A stretch of 39,499 nt of DNA from Thermoplasmata archaeon (GCA_021811525.1 JAJZOK010000068.1:1-39499); one strand, 5' to 3'; shown: positions 23,866 to 31,420, counted from the first letter of the stretch. A program made the numbers and translations. Notes: a model not told the origin generated them from the sequence alone.

Positions 23866-24734
23866 TGTAATTGCCCCGAGATTATCTGGGTCAGATTGTA
23901 AGATGCCAGATCATCTAAAAGGTACTGGAGCAGATAGTAGTTTCCTATTCCGACCTCCATGGTTCCGTTAACCCAATTTCCCTGGCTTGGGTTGAGGTAG
24001 AAATAGGTATAGTTGGTGGAAAGTGCGTTTAGCGCACTTATGCCACGAGTTACATTTGTAGTGAGCTCCGTGCTGTTGAATTCGAGGTTGAATGTGGTCT
24101 TCTCGTCAAAGACGTTTACTATAGCCTGCTTGATTGGCAGGCTGTTTGAATTATAATAAACTGAAATATTGGCAGTGCTGTTGAAATAAGTCGATGAGAG
24201 CTGTGTGAACCAGGTCTTGTCAAGGTATGTGTTTATGGAGGTGACTACCGAATCAAATGAGCCAAGGGTGACAACATTGGAAAAGTCTGCAACATAGATG
24301 GTGTTGTTCTGGACGTACTTGGTGACATCCAGTGTCAGGTTGTATTGGGCGGTAAGGCCTGTAATGTTCTGGGGAATTAGCCCCTCCAATGATACATTCT
24401 TTACCTGATAGACGTTATATCCTCTATAAGCTATGTAAAGCGAAGGCTCAACTACGGGATGAATGCCTCCGCTAGTGTTTGTTGCGATGGCTATCTGCTG
24501 GCTGAAGACAGAAAGACCTATTCCTAGCACTACACCATTTGCACTTGAGGAGTTGTAAATGTATCCAGGCGTGTTATTATAGGTTCCGGCAACAACCAAA
24601 GTGGAATTTCCAGGTACCAGCTGAGACATTGCAACATTGACCTGCTGAAAACTTTCAATTGCATAGTAACCCGCTGGAATAACAACTGCGACAGTGATGA
24701 GAGTGATAATTAAACCTTTAAACAGGGGCTTCAT
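23862..24734 (-). CDS. Membrane-anchored extracellular glycoprotein of an ABC-2 operon
   Basis: A 290-residue protein with one N-terminal membrane helix (GLIITLITVAVVIPAGYYAI) and a ~260-residue extracellular part holding about 15 N-X-S/T sequons. No lipobox is seen, so the helix is probably an uncleaved anchor. I recognise no family. It is the first gene of the operon and overlaps the permease by 4 bp, so it is likely an accessory subunit of that transporter, for example capturing or releasing cargo at the outer face (inference). The sequon density makes it a probable AglB substrate. Confidence 0.8.
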   Translation of the reverse strand: MKPLFKGLIITLITVAVVIPAGYYAIESFQQVNVAMSQLVPGNSTLVVAGTYNNTPGYIYNSSSANGVVLGIGLSVFSQQIAIATNTSGGIHPVVEPSLYIAYRGYNVYQVKNVSLEGLIPQNITGLTAQYNLTLDVTKYVQNNTIYVADFSNVVTLGSFDSVVTSINTYLDKTWFTQLSSTYFNSTANISVYYNSNSLPIKQAIVNVFDEKTTFNLEFNSTELTTNVTRGISALNALSTNYTYFYLNPSQGNWVNGTMEVGIGNYYLLQYLLDDLASYNLTQIISGQLQ

Positions 24735-24753
24735 ATCTAAATATTTTTAAAAG

Positions 24754-24763
24754 CTTAATAAAC
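24754..24763 (-). promoter_or_regulatory. TATA element of the glycoprotein/ABC-2 operon
   Basis: GTTTATTAAG on the minus strand is centred about 25 bp upstream of the ATG at 24734, suggesting a leaderless operon transcript. An A/T run nearer the ATG (TTTTAAAA) is too close to act as the box. Confidence 0.45.
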
Positions 24764-24878
24764 ATTAATGCTAACCTGATAAGAAGCAGAATCTAATTTT
24801 AAGCCGCTCCACTACGGTATTTTGTTTGAAACCGTCATGCCTGATTTTATTGCTATGAGAAAAGAGCCAATGAAAAGG

Positions 24879-24888
24879 CTTATTATGT
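24879..24888 (+). promoter_or_regulatory. TATA element of the chorismate mutase-tyrA operon
   Basis: CTTATTATGT is centred about 26 bp before an ATG at 24909. That ATG is not in the frame of the chorismate mutase unless one base of a T6 tract is skipped (see the findings). The in-frame GTG at 24904 lies about 21 bp from the box centre. Confidence 0.4.
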
Positions 24889-24903
24889 ATAGTATGTTAA
24901 TGA

Positions 24904-25518
24904 GTGTCATGCCAAAAGAGGAGAGTGATCCGTTTTTTATCTAATGAATCCGCACCTCAGTTGGATAAATTGAGAAAGCGCCTTGAGCGAAACACAAGGA
25001 ACCTTATGGATCTCTTCAGGGAAAGAGCCACCTTAGCAAGGGAGATCGGCCATTTCAAGGAAGAGAATTCAATACCGATCCGCATCCGCCAGAGGGAAAA
25101 GGAACTTCTTGACTCACTTCGCGATTTGGATGAAGTTTCAAGATCAATAATATCATCCCTCTTTGAATTCACAATTGTAAACGAATCATTGTCTTTGGAG
25201 GGAAACAGCCGCATCAGTGAAAAATCAATAGAGTTGTCAGGCGAAAAAGGGCAAATCATGCTTCTTGCTGGACTGCTAATTTCTTCCCCAGGCGTTGAGA
25301 TTTACACATCGGCCCAGATTCCAGAACCCCTGAAAATAGGCATACAGGCTAATGGGGGCCATATAATATTTGAGAACATTGAAGACCCGGATCTAGTTGT
25401 GGGCATTGGGATCAAGCAACCGTGCGGCGTGGCAATTGATTCCAGTGGAACAATGCGGCTCGATATTGATTGCCTCAAATCCCCCAAACCTAGGAAAATA
25501 GTGGTGAGACAACATTGA
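24904..25518 (+). CDS. AroQ-type chorismate mutase fused to an unrecognised C-terminal domain
   Basis: Residues about 19-95 form the AroQ chorismate mutase helical bundle (LDKLRKRLERNTRNLMDL, then RERATLAREIGHFKEENSIP, and a third helix), with the R...K pattern that binds chorismate. The enzyme turns chorismate into prephenate for Phe and Tyr. The remaining ~105 residues (from about ISEKSIELSGEKGQIMLLAG on) are an alpha/beta domain I do not recognise. It could be regulatory or a degenerate enzyme domain. The frame begins with GTG at 24904, giving an odd basic N-terminus (SCQKRRVIRF). An ATG at 24909 in the adjacent frame encodes MPKEESDPF and would join this frame if a T6 tract (24933-24938) lost one base. 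The 3' end overlaps tyrA by 4 bp. Confidence 0.8.
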   Translation: MSCQKRRVIRFLSNESAPQLDKLRKRLERNTRNLMDLFRERATLAREIGHFKEENSIPIRIRQREKELLDSLRDLDEVSRSIISSLFEFTIVNESLSLEGNSRISEKSIELSGEKGQIMLLAGLLISSPGVEIYTSAQIPEPLKIGIQANGGHIIFENIEDPDLVVGIGIKQPCGVAIDSSGTMRLDIDCLKSPKPRKIVVRQH

Positions 25519-26168
25519 AGATCCTCGTGCTGGGGAGTTCAGGCAATTTTGGCTCCGCATTAGTCGATTACCTTAGAAAGAATGGCCACCAGGTCTCTGG
25601 CATGGAACGGGGTCAGAGGATTCCCGCGCCTATAGATGAATTCGATGCTTGCTTTCTCGCTATTCCGCTTAAGGAGGCTATTGAATTCATTGAAGCGAAT
25701 TCCCACCCCAAGATTATAGAAATCTGTTCAGTGAAAACACCAATGACGAGATTCAGGAACAGAGTGATCAGCATACATCCGATGTTCGGCCCAAGTAGCA
25801 TTGGAAATCCCGATTTTCGGAGTATCATCTACGTTGATGACATAAGCCCGCCTAATTCCATAAGCATAATTGAGGAACTTTTCCCAGATTTTCCCATTGA
25901 ATCAATGTCTGCTGATGAACACGACAGGCTGATGGTTGAACTGCTTGTTAAGCCCTACATGACTTCAATCCTGGCTTCTGCGATCTCCAAGCCTGTCCAA
26001 TGGAAAACCACCTGCACATCCCATAAAGCATTCCAGAAACTTGCATCAATTTCTGCCAATGAGTCTCGTAGGGTCCTCAACGATACTATCCGTCACAATC
26101 CTTATTCAAAGCAGGCTCTCGATGAATTGCAGGAAGGCCTGGTAACCCTCATGAAAGAAATGGAATGA
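25515..26168 (+). CDS. tyrA: Prephenate dehydrogenase (TyrA)
   Basis: A 217-residue NAD(P)-dependent enzyme: N-terminal Rossmann motif GSSGNFGSALVDYL (8-21), then IIEICSVKTPM and the TyrA signature HPMFGPSS, where the His lies in the prephenate-binding region, followed by a helical C-terminal dimer domain. It oxidatively decarboxylates prephenate to 4-hydroxyphenylpyruvate. It is shorter than most TyrA proteins (about 270-370) and lacks an ACT domain. The TTG start overlaps the chorismate mutase TGA (TTGA), so the two consecutive pathway enzymes are co-translated; substrate handoff is plausible. Confidence 0.88.
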   Translation: MKILVLGSSGNFGSALVDYLRKNGHQVSGMERGQRIPAPIDEFDACFLAIPLKEAIEFIEANSHPKIIEICSVKTPMTRFRNRVISIHPMFGPSSIGNPDFRSIIYVDDISPPNSISIIEELFPDFPIESMSADEHDRLMVELLVKPYMTSILASAISKPVQWKTTCTSHKAFQKLASISANESRRVLNDTIRHNPYSKQALDELQEGLVTLMKEME

Positions 26169-26197
26169 TCGAGGGTTAGTTAGTGCAGTCATAAACC

Positions 26198-26488
26198 TTA
26201 CACACTGAGCAGAAGTGAAGCGAGCATTGCGACAAGGACCGTCGCCCCTGCATTTTTAGTCCAGTACGCAACAAAGACTGCTGGAATAAGAGGAACCAAG
26301 GATGCCGGTGTGAATGACTGTATGTTCTCTACCATTAGTGACCCGAATGCGGATATTGCAACATAGTCAAATACAGTGGTCAGTATGGTCTCTCCCCTAT
26401 GGCTTTTATAAACTGCCCAAGGCACAAGCCTCTGAAGTAGGCTAAGGATACTAAGTAAAGCAACAGTAAGGATTAGGAAGTAATTCAT
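26198..26488 (-). CDS. azlD: AzlD-family branched-chain amino acid transport subunit
   Basis: A 96-residue protein with about three or four membrane helices (MNYFLILTVALLSILSLL; YVAISAFGSLMV; LVPLIPAVFVAYWTKNA; and a last hydrophobic helix). It fits AzlD, the small subunit that works with AzlC in exporting branched-chain amino acids. The ATG at 26488 overlaps the azlC TGA (ATGA). The frame is open upstream to 26758, but that part is antiparallel shadow of azlC, with poor protein-like composition, and is not used. Confidence 0.85.
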   Translation of the reverse strand: MNYFLILTVALLSILSLLQRLVPWAVYKSHRGETILTTVFDYVAISAFGSLMVENIQSFTPASLVPLIPAVFVAYWTKNAGATVLVAMLASLLLSV

Positions 26489-27174
26489 TTCCCCACTCCG
26501 GCTTTCAGCATAAGGAGGCCCGCCAGAATTCCAGCTCCTATTGAAATGAGAATAGAATACTCGGGAAGCCCGTAAAACTTGATCACAATAGCGACTGCGA
26601 TGGAGACTGCAGCAGAAAGCGCTGTGCTGGCACCTTTCACCCTTGGAACCAGCAGAGCCAGGAAAAGTGCAGGAAGTGCCAGATACAGTATAGGGTAAAG
26701 GAAAAGTGGCAACCCTCCGGCCAAGGCCACGCCCATGGCTGAACTCACGACCCAGCATGAATATGCAAAATATCCAAGGTTCCTCACATCTGGGACTTTC
26801 ATTGGTGGGTCGCTCACTGCTAAGGCGTAAATCTCATCAGTCAGTACCGGGGCGATTGAGTACATATCTCTGGAAGCCATAAGTGGATATTTTTCCTCAA
26901 GATGCGGCCCATAGAACGTATGCCTAAGATTAAGAAGAAATGCGGTAAGAATCATTGTTATGGGCTCAAACCCGATGGCCCATAGACCAACGAAAGTGGA
27001 CTGTACAGCGCCCGAATAAACGACAATCGAAAGTATCACTGTATAGTACCATGGAATGTGTAAGGCCGTGGCCAGTGTACCATAAGCGACACCTGATGGA
27101 GCATATGTTGTCAGGATGGCTACAATTCTTCCAAAGGTACCAGAATCCAATTTCAGCAATCCTGGTAAATTCAT
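26485..27174 (-). CDS. azlC: AzlC-family branched-chain amino acid transporter
   Basis: A 229-residue membrane protein with about six or seven helices. Family features are the early APSGVAYGTLA segment, SGAVQSTFVGLWAIG, the LNLRHTFYGPHL motif and a helical C-terminus. AzlCD pairs export branched-chain amino acids or analogues (first described as azaleucine resistance). Co-translated with azlD through a 4-bp overlap. Substrate specificity in archaea is untested. Confidence 0.9.
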   Translation of the reverse strand: MNLPGLLKLDSGTFGRIVAILTTYAPSGVAYGTLATALHIPWYYTVILSIVVYSGAVQSTFVGLWAIGFEPITMILTAFLLNLRHTFYGPHLEEKYPLMASRDMYSIAPVLTDEIYALAVSDPPMKVPDVRNLGYFAYSCWVVSSAMGVALAGGLPLFLYPILYLALPALFLALLVPRVKGASTALSAAVSIAVAIVIKFYGLPEYSILISIGAGILAGLLMLKAGVGK

Positions 27175-27267
27175 AGGGATTTTAAAGAATATCGATACCT
27201 AAGTTTGAAGAATTGCAGAACAAAAATGTGGGAATTCCCACGAGGTCAAAAAATATATAAGAACAGA

Positions 27268-27447
27268 TCAGTCAGCGTTTCCGTGTTCATGGTACTGGTT
27301 CAGGTGGTGGTCTTCTCCTCCAAACCTCTGTCCCATGTTTCTTGAACTGAGGTAACTCCTCAGGATCTCGTTAACCTGTTCCGATGTGGTTATCCCTTCT
27401 CCCTGGAGCTGTTCAAATACATCCTTTCTTATGTGCACTTCTGGCAT
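27268..27447 (-). CDS. Small RHH-like protein (59 aa)
   Basis: A 59-residue frame from ATG at 27447 to TGA. The N-terminal part has an RHH-like shape: strand PEVHIRKDVFEQL, turn, helix TSEQVNEILRSYLSSRN. The C-terminus is short, hydrophilic and histidine-rich (GGEDHHLNQYHEHGN), which could bind metal. A TATA element sits at leaderless spacing. Its start region is imperfectly duplicated 55 bp upstream, with a 10-bp palindrome, as expected for an autoregulating RHH protein. Similar short proteins in archaea act as antitoxins or regulators, but no toxin gene is adjacent. Being short, it is easily missed by automatic annotation. Confidence 0.7.
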   Translation of the reverse strand: MPEVHIRKDVFEQLQGEGITTSEQVNEILRSYLSSRNMGQRFGGEDHHLNQYHEHGNAD

Positions 27448-27502
27448 TAAATCAAAGAGCCAACTGTGATATTTATAATTTGCTTAAGTGCACTTCGGCA
27501 TT
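27433..27502. repeat. Imperfect direct repeat with a GTGCAC palindrome at the small RHH-like gene
   Basis: GTGCACTTCTGGCATT (27433-27448, covering the start codon) recurs as GTGCACTTCGGCATTT (27488-27503), differing by one deleted base. The upstream copy contains the perfect palindrome AAGTGCACTT (27486-27495) just beyond the TATA element; the downstream copy covers the initiation codon. The pair brackets the promoter. Confidence 0.5.
27471..27479 (-). promoter_or_regulatory. TATA element of the small RHH-like gene
   Basis: ATTATAAAT on the minus strand is centred about 28 bp before the ATG at 27447, supporting a real leaderless gene there. Confidence 0.5.
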
Positions 27503-27621
27503 TACCGTGTATTTTAAAAAGCACTCATAATGCGGCTTCGCTATGCATGCCACCTTTTGACACAGTCTGCAAACTCAATAAAATGGCTGATTTTTTAAAT
27601 AAAAGCAAAAGTCGAAGTTTA

Positions 27622-28386
27622 TCAGTAAACAGTCCAGCCATTATCCGCCAAAAGTACAGATCCGTTGATGTAGCTGGAATCCTTTGAGACAAGGAATAGC
27701 GCAGTCCTGGCAATTTCCTGAGGTTCAGCCGGCCTTCCCATGCTGCCAGTGGTTTTTTCCAGCACCTTTAGGCCCACAGGGCTCGGTTTGCCCGATCCAT
27801 ACCCTATCTGGGTATTGACGGCGCCTAGCGCCATTGCATTGCAGCGGATCCCTTTATCACCATAATAAGCTGCCACATGTTTAGTGAAGCCGATAAGCCC
27901 ATGCTTGGAAACAGTGTATGCCAGTCCGGCACGGCCCCCATAAAGGCCCGCAACTGAAGCAGTGTTCAGGATGGACCCCCCGCCATTATGCATCATATGC
28001 GGAATTGCCATCTTGGTTGTCAGGTAAGGGGCCCTCAGATTCACGTTCAAAACCTTGTCCCACCATTCCTCTTCTGTTTCCTCTAGCGAGTAGAAACCAT
28101 CCATTATGCCCGCGTTGTTGCATAGAATGTCTATGTGGTCGAAAATCTTGACTGAGTCGTCGACAAGTTTCTTGATATCCTCTCTCTTTGTGAGGTCAAG
28201 GACCATCCCATAAACAGTGCCGTGCTTGGACCTTATTGCTGCAACAGTCTTGTCAACCCTTTCAGGAACTACATCCACAACAACTATCGTTGCACCTTCA
28301 GAACTAAAAAGCTTGGCCATTTCCTCTCCAATGCCGGATCCAGCACCCGTGATAATTGCAACTTTATGATCCAGTACCTTTGACAT
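27622..28386 (-). CDS. Short-chain dehydrogenase/reductase
   Basis: A 254-residue classical SDR: cofactor motif TGAGSGIG (13-20), acidic residue after the second strand (VVVD, suggesting NAD preference), NNAG, catalytic Ser in NTASVAG, and Tyr-Lys in YTVSK. The C-terminus (INGSVLLADNGWTVY) matches the FabG-like group. The sequence does not look like the T. acidophilum aldohexose dehydrogenase, so the substrate (a sugar, alcohol or other hydroxy compound) is open. It is monocistronic with its own TATA element. Confidence 0.9.
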   Translation of the reverse strand: MSKVLDHKVAIITGAGSGIGEEMAKLFSSEGATIVVVDVVPERVDKTVAAIRSKHGTVYGMVLDLTKREDIKKLVDDSVKIFDHIDILCNNAGIMDGFYSLEETEEEWWDKVLNVNLRAPYLTTKMAIPHMMHNGGGSILNTASVAGLYGGRAGLAYTVSKHGLIGFTKHVAAYYGDKGIRCNAMALGAVNTQIGYGSGKPSPVGLKVLEKTTGSMGRPAEPQEIARTALFLVSKDSSYINGSVLLADNGWTVY

Positions 28387-28406
28387 GCATAAACAAGTCT
28401 GTAAAA

Positions 28407-28416
28407 TTATATTAAA
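28407..28416 (-). promoter_or_regulatory. TATA element of the SDR gene
   Basis: TTTAATATAA on the minus strand is centred about 26 bp upstream of the SDR ATG at 28386. The rest of the 285-bp gap to the next gene is A/T-rich; I find no RNA gene or further frame worth calling in it. Confidence 0.45.
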
Positions 28417-28645
28417 AAGCTACCTAATTGTTAAGTATAATTTCCCTGAAAACTTCAGCAAGGATCAAGATATACGCCCTAAAAAGGCTAAAAATCAAGT
28501 TATTCTGGCTAAAATTTAACTGGAAGGGCACTTTCGTCAAAAGGTCAATGATGAAATTCGTAAACTCGTCTTTTGCTTACAGCAATTTTGGGCATTAAGC
28601 AACCTGAACCCGGTTCGAGTGGCTGAACCTTTAATAAAAACAATC

Positions 28646-28654
28646 TTTAATACA
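28646..28654 (+). promoter_or_regulatory. TATA-like element of the SPFH operon
   Basis: TTTAATACA is centred about 22 bp upstream of the ATG at 28672. A second candidate, TAATAAAAAC (28632-28641), would give a leader of about 10 nt. Either would serve the three-gene operon. Confidence 0.4.
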
Positions 28655-28671
28655 TTAACACATGAAGTAAG

Positions 28672-29211
28672 ATGGAGCCCGGAAACCCTGACATCCGTCA
28701 GGAAGTGGAGAGAAGCAGGGGACTGTTAAAGAAGATTCAACTCATTTTGCCCCTGTTCAAGGGTTACAGGAAACTTGAAGATCTCAGGGAGGCAGATGAA
28801 CTTCTGAGGAAGCAATTATCAGATATACTCCAGCAGACGTTGATGAATCTCCAGGATCAGAGGGTAAGCCTTGTGAACAACGGAACCTTTGAACAGCTCA
28901 CCAGCATCGCATCGGTTATATCAAAGACGCAGGAGCTTCAGGGAGATATTCTCCATGCCACACAGGGATACTCAGGCATTTCACCAGGCATAAGGGTGGA
29001 TGAGGGAACGTTGAACGCGTTGTATGAAAGTGATCTGAAATTCCTCGAGGTATGCGAGAGCATTAAGAATTCAAGCTTTGGTGGTGAATCCGGTCAAATT
29101 GGCACAAATCTCTCAAAGCTGAATGGAGAGATTGACCTGGCGAGAACCTCATGGCAAGAAAGGATCCAGAAAGTGCAGAACATACTTATTCAAAGCGGAA
29201 GTGAAAGCTAA
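28672..29211 (+). CDS. Helical hypothetical protein, first gene of an SPFH/zinc-ribbon operon
   Basis: A 179-residue soluble protein, predicted almost wholly alpha-helical from its heptad-like hydrophobic pattern (EVERSRGLLKKIQLILPLF; LREADELLRKQLSDILQQTL; the C-terminal ARTSWQERIQKVQNIL). I recognise no named family. Its TAA overlaps the ATG of the SPFH gene by one base (TAATG), so the two are co-translated and probably interact. It occupies the place that a coiled-coil PspA-like protein has in similar bacterial operons, but I cannot show homology to PspA. Confidence 0.75.
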   Translation: MEPGNPDIRQEVERSRGLLKKIQLILPLFKGYRKLEDLREADELLRKQLSDILQQTLMNLQDQRVSLVNNGTFEQLTSIASVISKTQELQGDILHATQGYSGISPGIRVDEGTLNALYESDLKFLEVCESIKNSSFGGESGQIGTNLSKLNGEIDLARTSWQERIQKVQNILIQSGSES

Positions 29212-30368
29212 TGTTTGGAAAGAAATCAACAGGGATACCTTCATCAGGCGGAAGTCTGTTCGGTTCAACCACGGTAACCTGGGAAACTCAATACAAGTTG
29301 GGCAACTCCATGTGGAAAGTTCCCAGGCTCATTCGCCTCAATGACAACATTGTGGTAAGGGAAGACGAATCAGCAATTTTCATGAGGGATGGAAAGATCC
29401 TTTCCGTCTTTGAACAACCCGGAAGATATGCACTGACAGACATAAATGCCCCCATAGTTGGGCCCCTTGTCAAAGCATTGTCTGGAGTGCAGCAGCAGGC
29501 CGAAGTCTACTATCTTCAGAGGAGATACCTGGATGGGAAGTTTGGAAGCCAGGAACCATACCAGTTTACTGATCCAACATTTGGAGTGGTAAACCTCAGG
29601 GTATTCGGTGAATACAGGTGGAAAATATCTGACGTGAACGTTTTCGTCAGCCAGTTTATTGGGACATTCAATGTGGAAACCTCTGACGATGTGGAGCAGA
29701 GACTCAGAGAACAGGTTGTCATCCTGGTATACAATGCTCTTGGAAAGATGAAGGAACAGGGACTCAAGGTTACAGACCTGCCATCTAATCTTACAACAAT
29801 AGAACAGGTTGTCATTACCACTTCACAGGACCATTTCAGGCAGTTCGGCGTTGAAATCAACAAGATCCAGCAGTTGAACATTTCACTTCCCGAAGAAGTT
29901 CAGAAAGCAGTGGATACTAGATCGGAAATGTCCGTGCTAGGAGTCAATTATATCCAATACCAGGCTGGCCAGGCCATGGTTGATGCTTCGAAGAATCCGT
30001 CAGGTGTAGCTGGAGTGGGAGCTGGGCTTGGAGTTGGCCTTGGAGCTGGGGCTGGGATGGGATACGCGTTCTCAAACCAGCTTTCCGGCATGCAGCAACA
30101 GCAGGGAAGGAACTGCCCCAAGTGCGGAACCCTTGTGCCTCAGAACAGCAACTTCTGCCCAAGCTGTGGCTTCAATATGCAACAGCAACAGGTTAAAACT
30201 GTCAAGTGCCAGAATTGCGGAACAGAAGTACCTGAAGGTTCTAAGTTCTGCCCTAACTGCGGAAATACAATGGCTCAGAAGCAGCCTCAAACCATTAAGT
30301 GCTCCAAATGCGGTAACGATGTTGAACAGGGAGTAAAATTCTGTCCAAACTGTGGAAACAAGATGTGA
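29211..30368 (+). CDS. SPFH-domain protein with three C-terminal zinc ribbons (YdjI-like)
   Basis: A 385-residue protein. Residues about 20-245 form an SPFH/band-7 domain of the YdjI (virion-core-like) kind: VPRLIRLNDNIVVREDESAI, the QRRYLDGKFGSQEPYQFTDP stretch, and ISLPEEVQKAVDTRSEM at the end. A Gly/Ala-rich linker (about 265-285) could dip into the membrane or be flexible. Three zinc ribbons follow (CPKCG/CPSCG, CQNCG/CPNCG, CSKCG/CPNCG), all with paired CxxC knuckles. In B. subtilis, SPFH protein YdjI is encoded with PspA and YdjG and supports membrane-stress localisation. A membrane-organising role here is inferred from that. Confidence 0.85.
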   Translation: MFGKKSTGIPSSGGSLFGSTTVTWETQYKLGNSMWKVPRLIRLNDNIVVREDESAIFMRDGKILSVFEQPGRYALTDINAPIVGPLVKALSGVQQQAEVYYLQRRYLDGKFGSQEPYQFTDPTFGVVNLRVFGEYRWKISDVNVFVSQFIGTFNVETSDDVEQRLREQVVILVYNALGKMKEQGLKVTDLPSNLTTIEQVVITTSQDHFRQFGVEINKIQQLNISLPEEVQKAVDTRSEMSVLGVNYIQYQAGQAMVDASKNPSGVAGVGAGLGVGLGAGAGMGYAFSNQLSGMQQQQGRNCPKCGTLVPQNSNFCPSCGFNMQQQQVKTVKCQNCGTEVPEGSKFCPNCGNTMAQKQPQTIKCSKCGNDVEQGVKFCPNCGNKM

Positions 30369-30372
30369 TATA

Positions 30373-31389
30373 ATGTTCTGTGAAAAATGTGGATCAAATA
30401 TACCGGATGATGCAGTGTTCTGCCCTAAATGCGGCGTTAAGCAGGAAATCAACGCGGCAACTGTAAACCAGCCTGCACAGCAGCAGACTAACAATGGAAA
30501 AGTGCTGGCAGGTTCAGGTGTCACGGAATTGAAATGTCCGGGCTGCGGTGCCCCGATTAAGCCACAGTTCGGCGAAATGGTCATTACCTGTGAATACTGT
30601 GGATCAAGCATATCCCTTGCAGATGCGGGCTGGAAGAGTATCGCGAAACACACAATGCTTCCATTATCCCTTGCGAGCAAGGATCAGGCTGTTTCAGACC
30701 TGAAAGATAAAATGGACCGAGGCCTCCTGCACAGGCACCTGCAGGAACAATCGACTCTCCAGGAATTGAATCTCAGTTATGTACCATACTGGATTGTTCC
30801 CGTATCCGCCAGAACGAACTATACCGCCGTCGATGCAGCAGCTGAGGTAGGTACCATAGCTGCAACAGCAGCAATAATGGGCCTTGCAGGGGGCGCCATG
30901 GGCGGAAGGGGCCGTGGAGGCATGGGATTAGGAATGGTCGAAGGGACAATGATGGGTGGAATGATGATGGGAGGAATGGGTTCAGGAAACACAATTAGGG
31001 CATACCAGCTCAATGGAAATTACAATTACCCTGTTGTGGGAGTCAAGGCACTTACCCAGTACCAGCCGAGGGATTATGCCTTTGACCTATCCAAGAGGGT
31101 GGATTTTGACACGGCTAAAATCCCGAAAGGTTTCAAGATACTCAATGGTGATGTTGGGGAAGATTCATCAAAATACGAAGCCAAGACCAATGTGAGCCAG
31201 GTGCAGTCTTCAAAGGCACATGCTCAGCACCATATGATCAGGAGCATTAACACCGAGACCGATGCAGGAGAGCCTGAACTGTTGCACGCACCTATCTGGT
31301 TTGCAAGGTATGAGCACAAAGGGAAGAATATCGTCCTGGTACTTGACGCAAGTTCGGGCGGCGTAATAAACAGTATTGGAATAGATTAG
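30373..31389 (+). CDS. Zinc-ribbon protein with a Gly/Met-rich hydrophobic segment (YdjG-like)
   Basis: A 338-residue protein. An N-terminal zinc ribbon (CEKCGSNIPDDAVFCPKCG, 3-21) resembles those ending the SPFH protein just upstream. A second one (CPGCGAPI...CEYCGSSI, about 55-80) follows, then a soluble domain, a Gly/Met/Ala-rich hydrophobic stretch (about 150-205) and a C-terminal domain with FARYEHKGKNIVLVLDASSG. I chose ATG at 30373 (MFCEKCG): the frame is open to 30352, but that start would overlap the upstream gene and precede the ribbon with unrelated residues. It begins 5 bp after the SPFH stop. It resembles B. subtilis YdjG-type partners of SPFH/PspA systems; function is inferred. 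Confidence 0.8.
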   Translation: MFCEKCGSNIPDDAVFCPKCGVKQEINAATVNQPAQQQTNNGKVLAGSGVTELKCPGCGAPIKPQFGEMVITCEYCGSSISLADAGWKSIAKHTMLPLSLASKDQAVSDLKDKMDRGLLHRHLQEQSTLQELNLSYVPYWIVPVSARTNYTAVDAAAEVGTIAATAAIMGLAGGAMGGRGRGGMGLGMVEGTMMGGMMMGGMGSGNTIRAYQLNGNYNYPVVGVKALTQYQPRDYAFDLSKRVDFDTAKIPKGFKILNGDVGEDSSKYEAKTNVSQVQSSKAHAQHHMIRSINTETDAGEPELLHAPIWFARYEHKGKNIVLVLDASSGGVINSIGID

Positions 31390-31420
31390 GGGAACAGTAA
31401 AAGTTCTCCAATATTCCTGT

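Noticed and set aside
26489..26758. 90-residue N-terminal extension of azlD
   Set aside because: It overlaps azlC on the same strand in another frame, and its composition (Cys, Ser, Arg-rich) is shadow-like. The ATG at 26488 is coupled to the azlC stop by ATGA.
27448..27621. Short frames (22 and 35 codons) in the gap beside the SDR gene
   Set aside because: They lack promoter support, and one is antisense to the SDR 3' end. Only the repeat element and TATA box of the small RHH-like gene are supported here.
28606..28632. tRNA-like T-loop sequence (GGTTCGAGT) upstream of the SPFH operon
   Set aside because: Flanking stem bases do not pair, and no acceptor, D or anticodon arm can be drawn around it.
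30072..30680. 202-residue minus-strand frame across the SPFH and zinc-ribbon genes
   Set aside because: It is antisense to well-supported CxxC-containing proteins; Cys/Leu/Ser repeats arise from reading the zinc-ribbon codons backwards.
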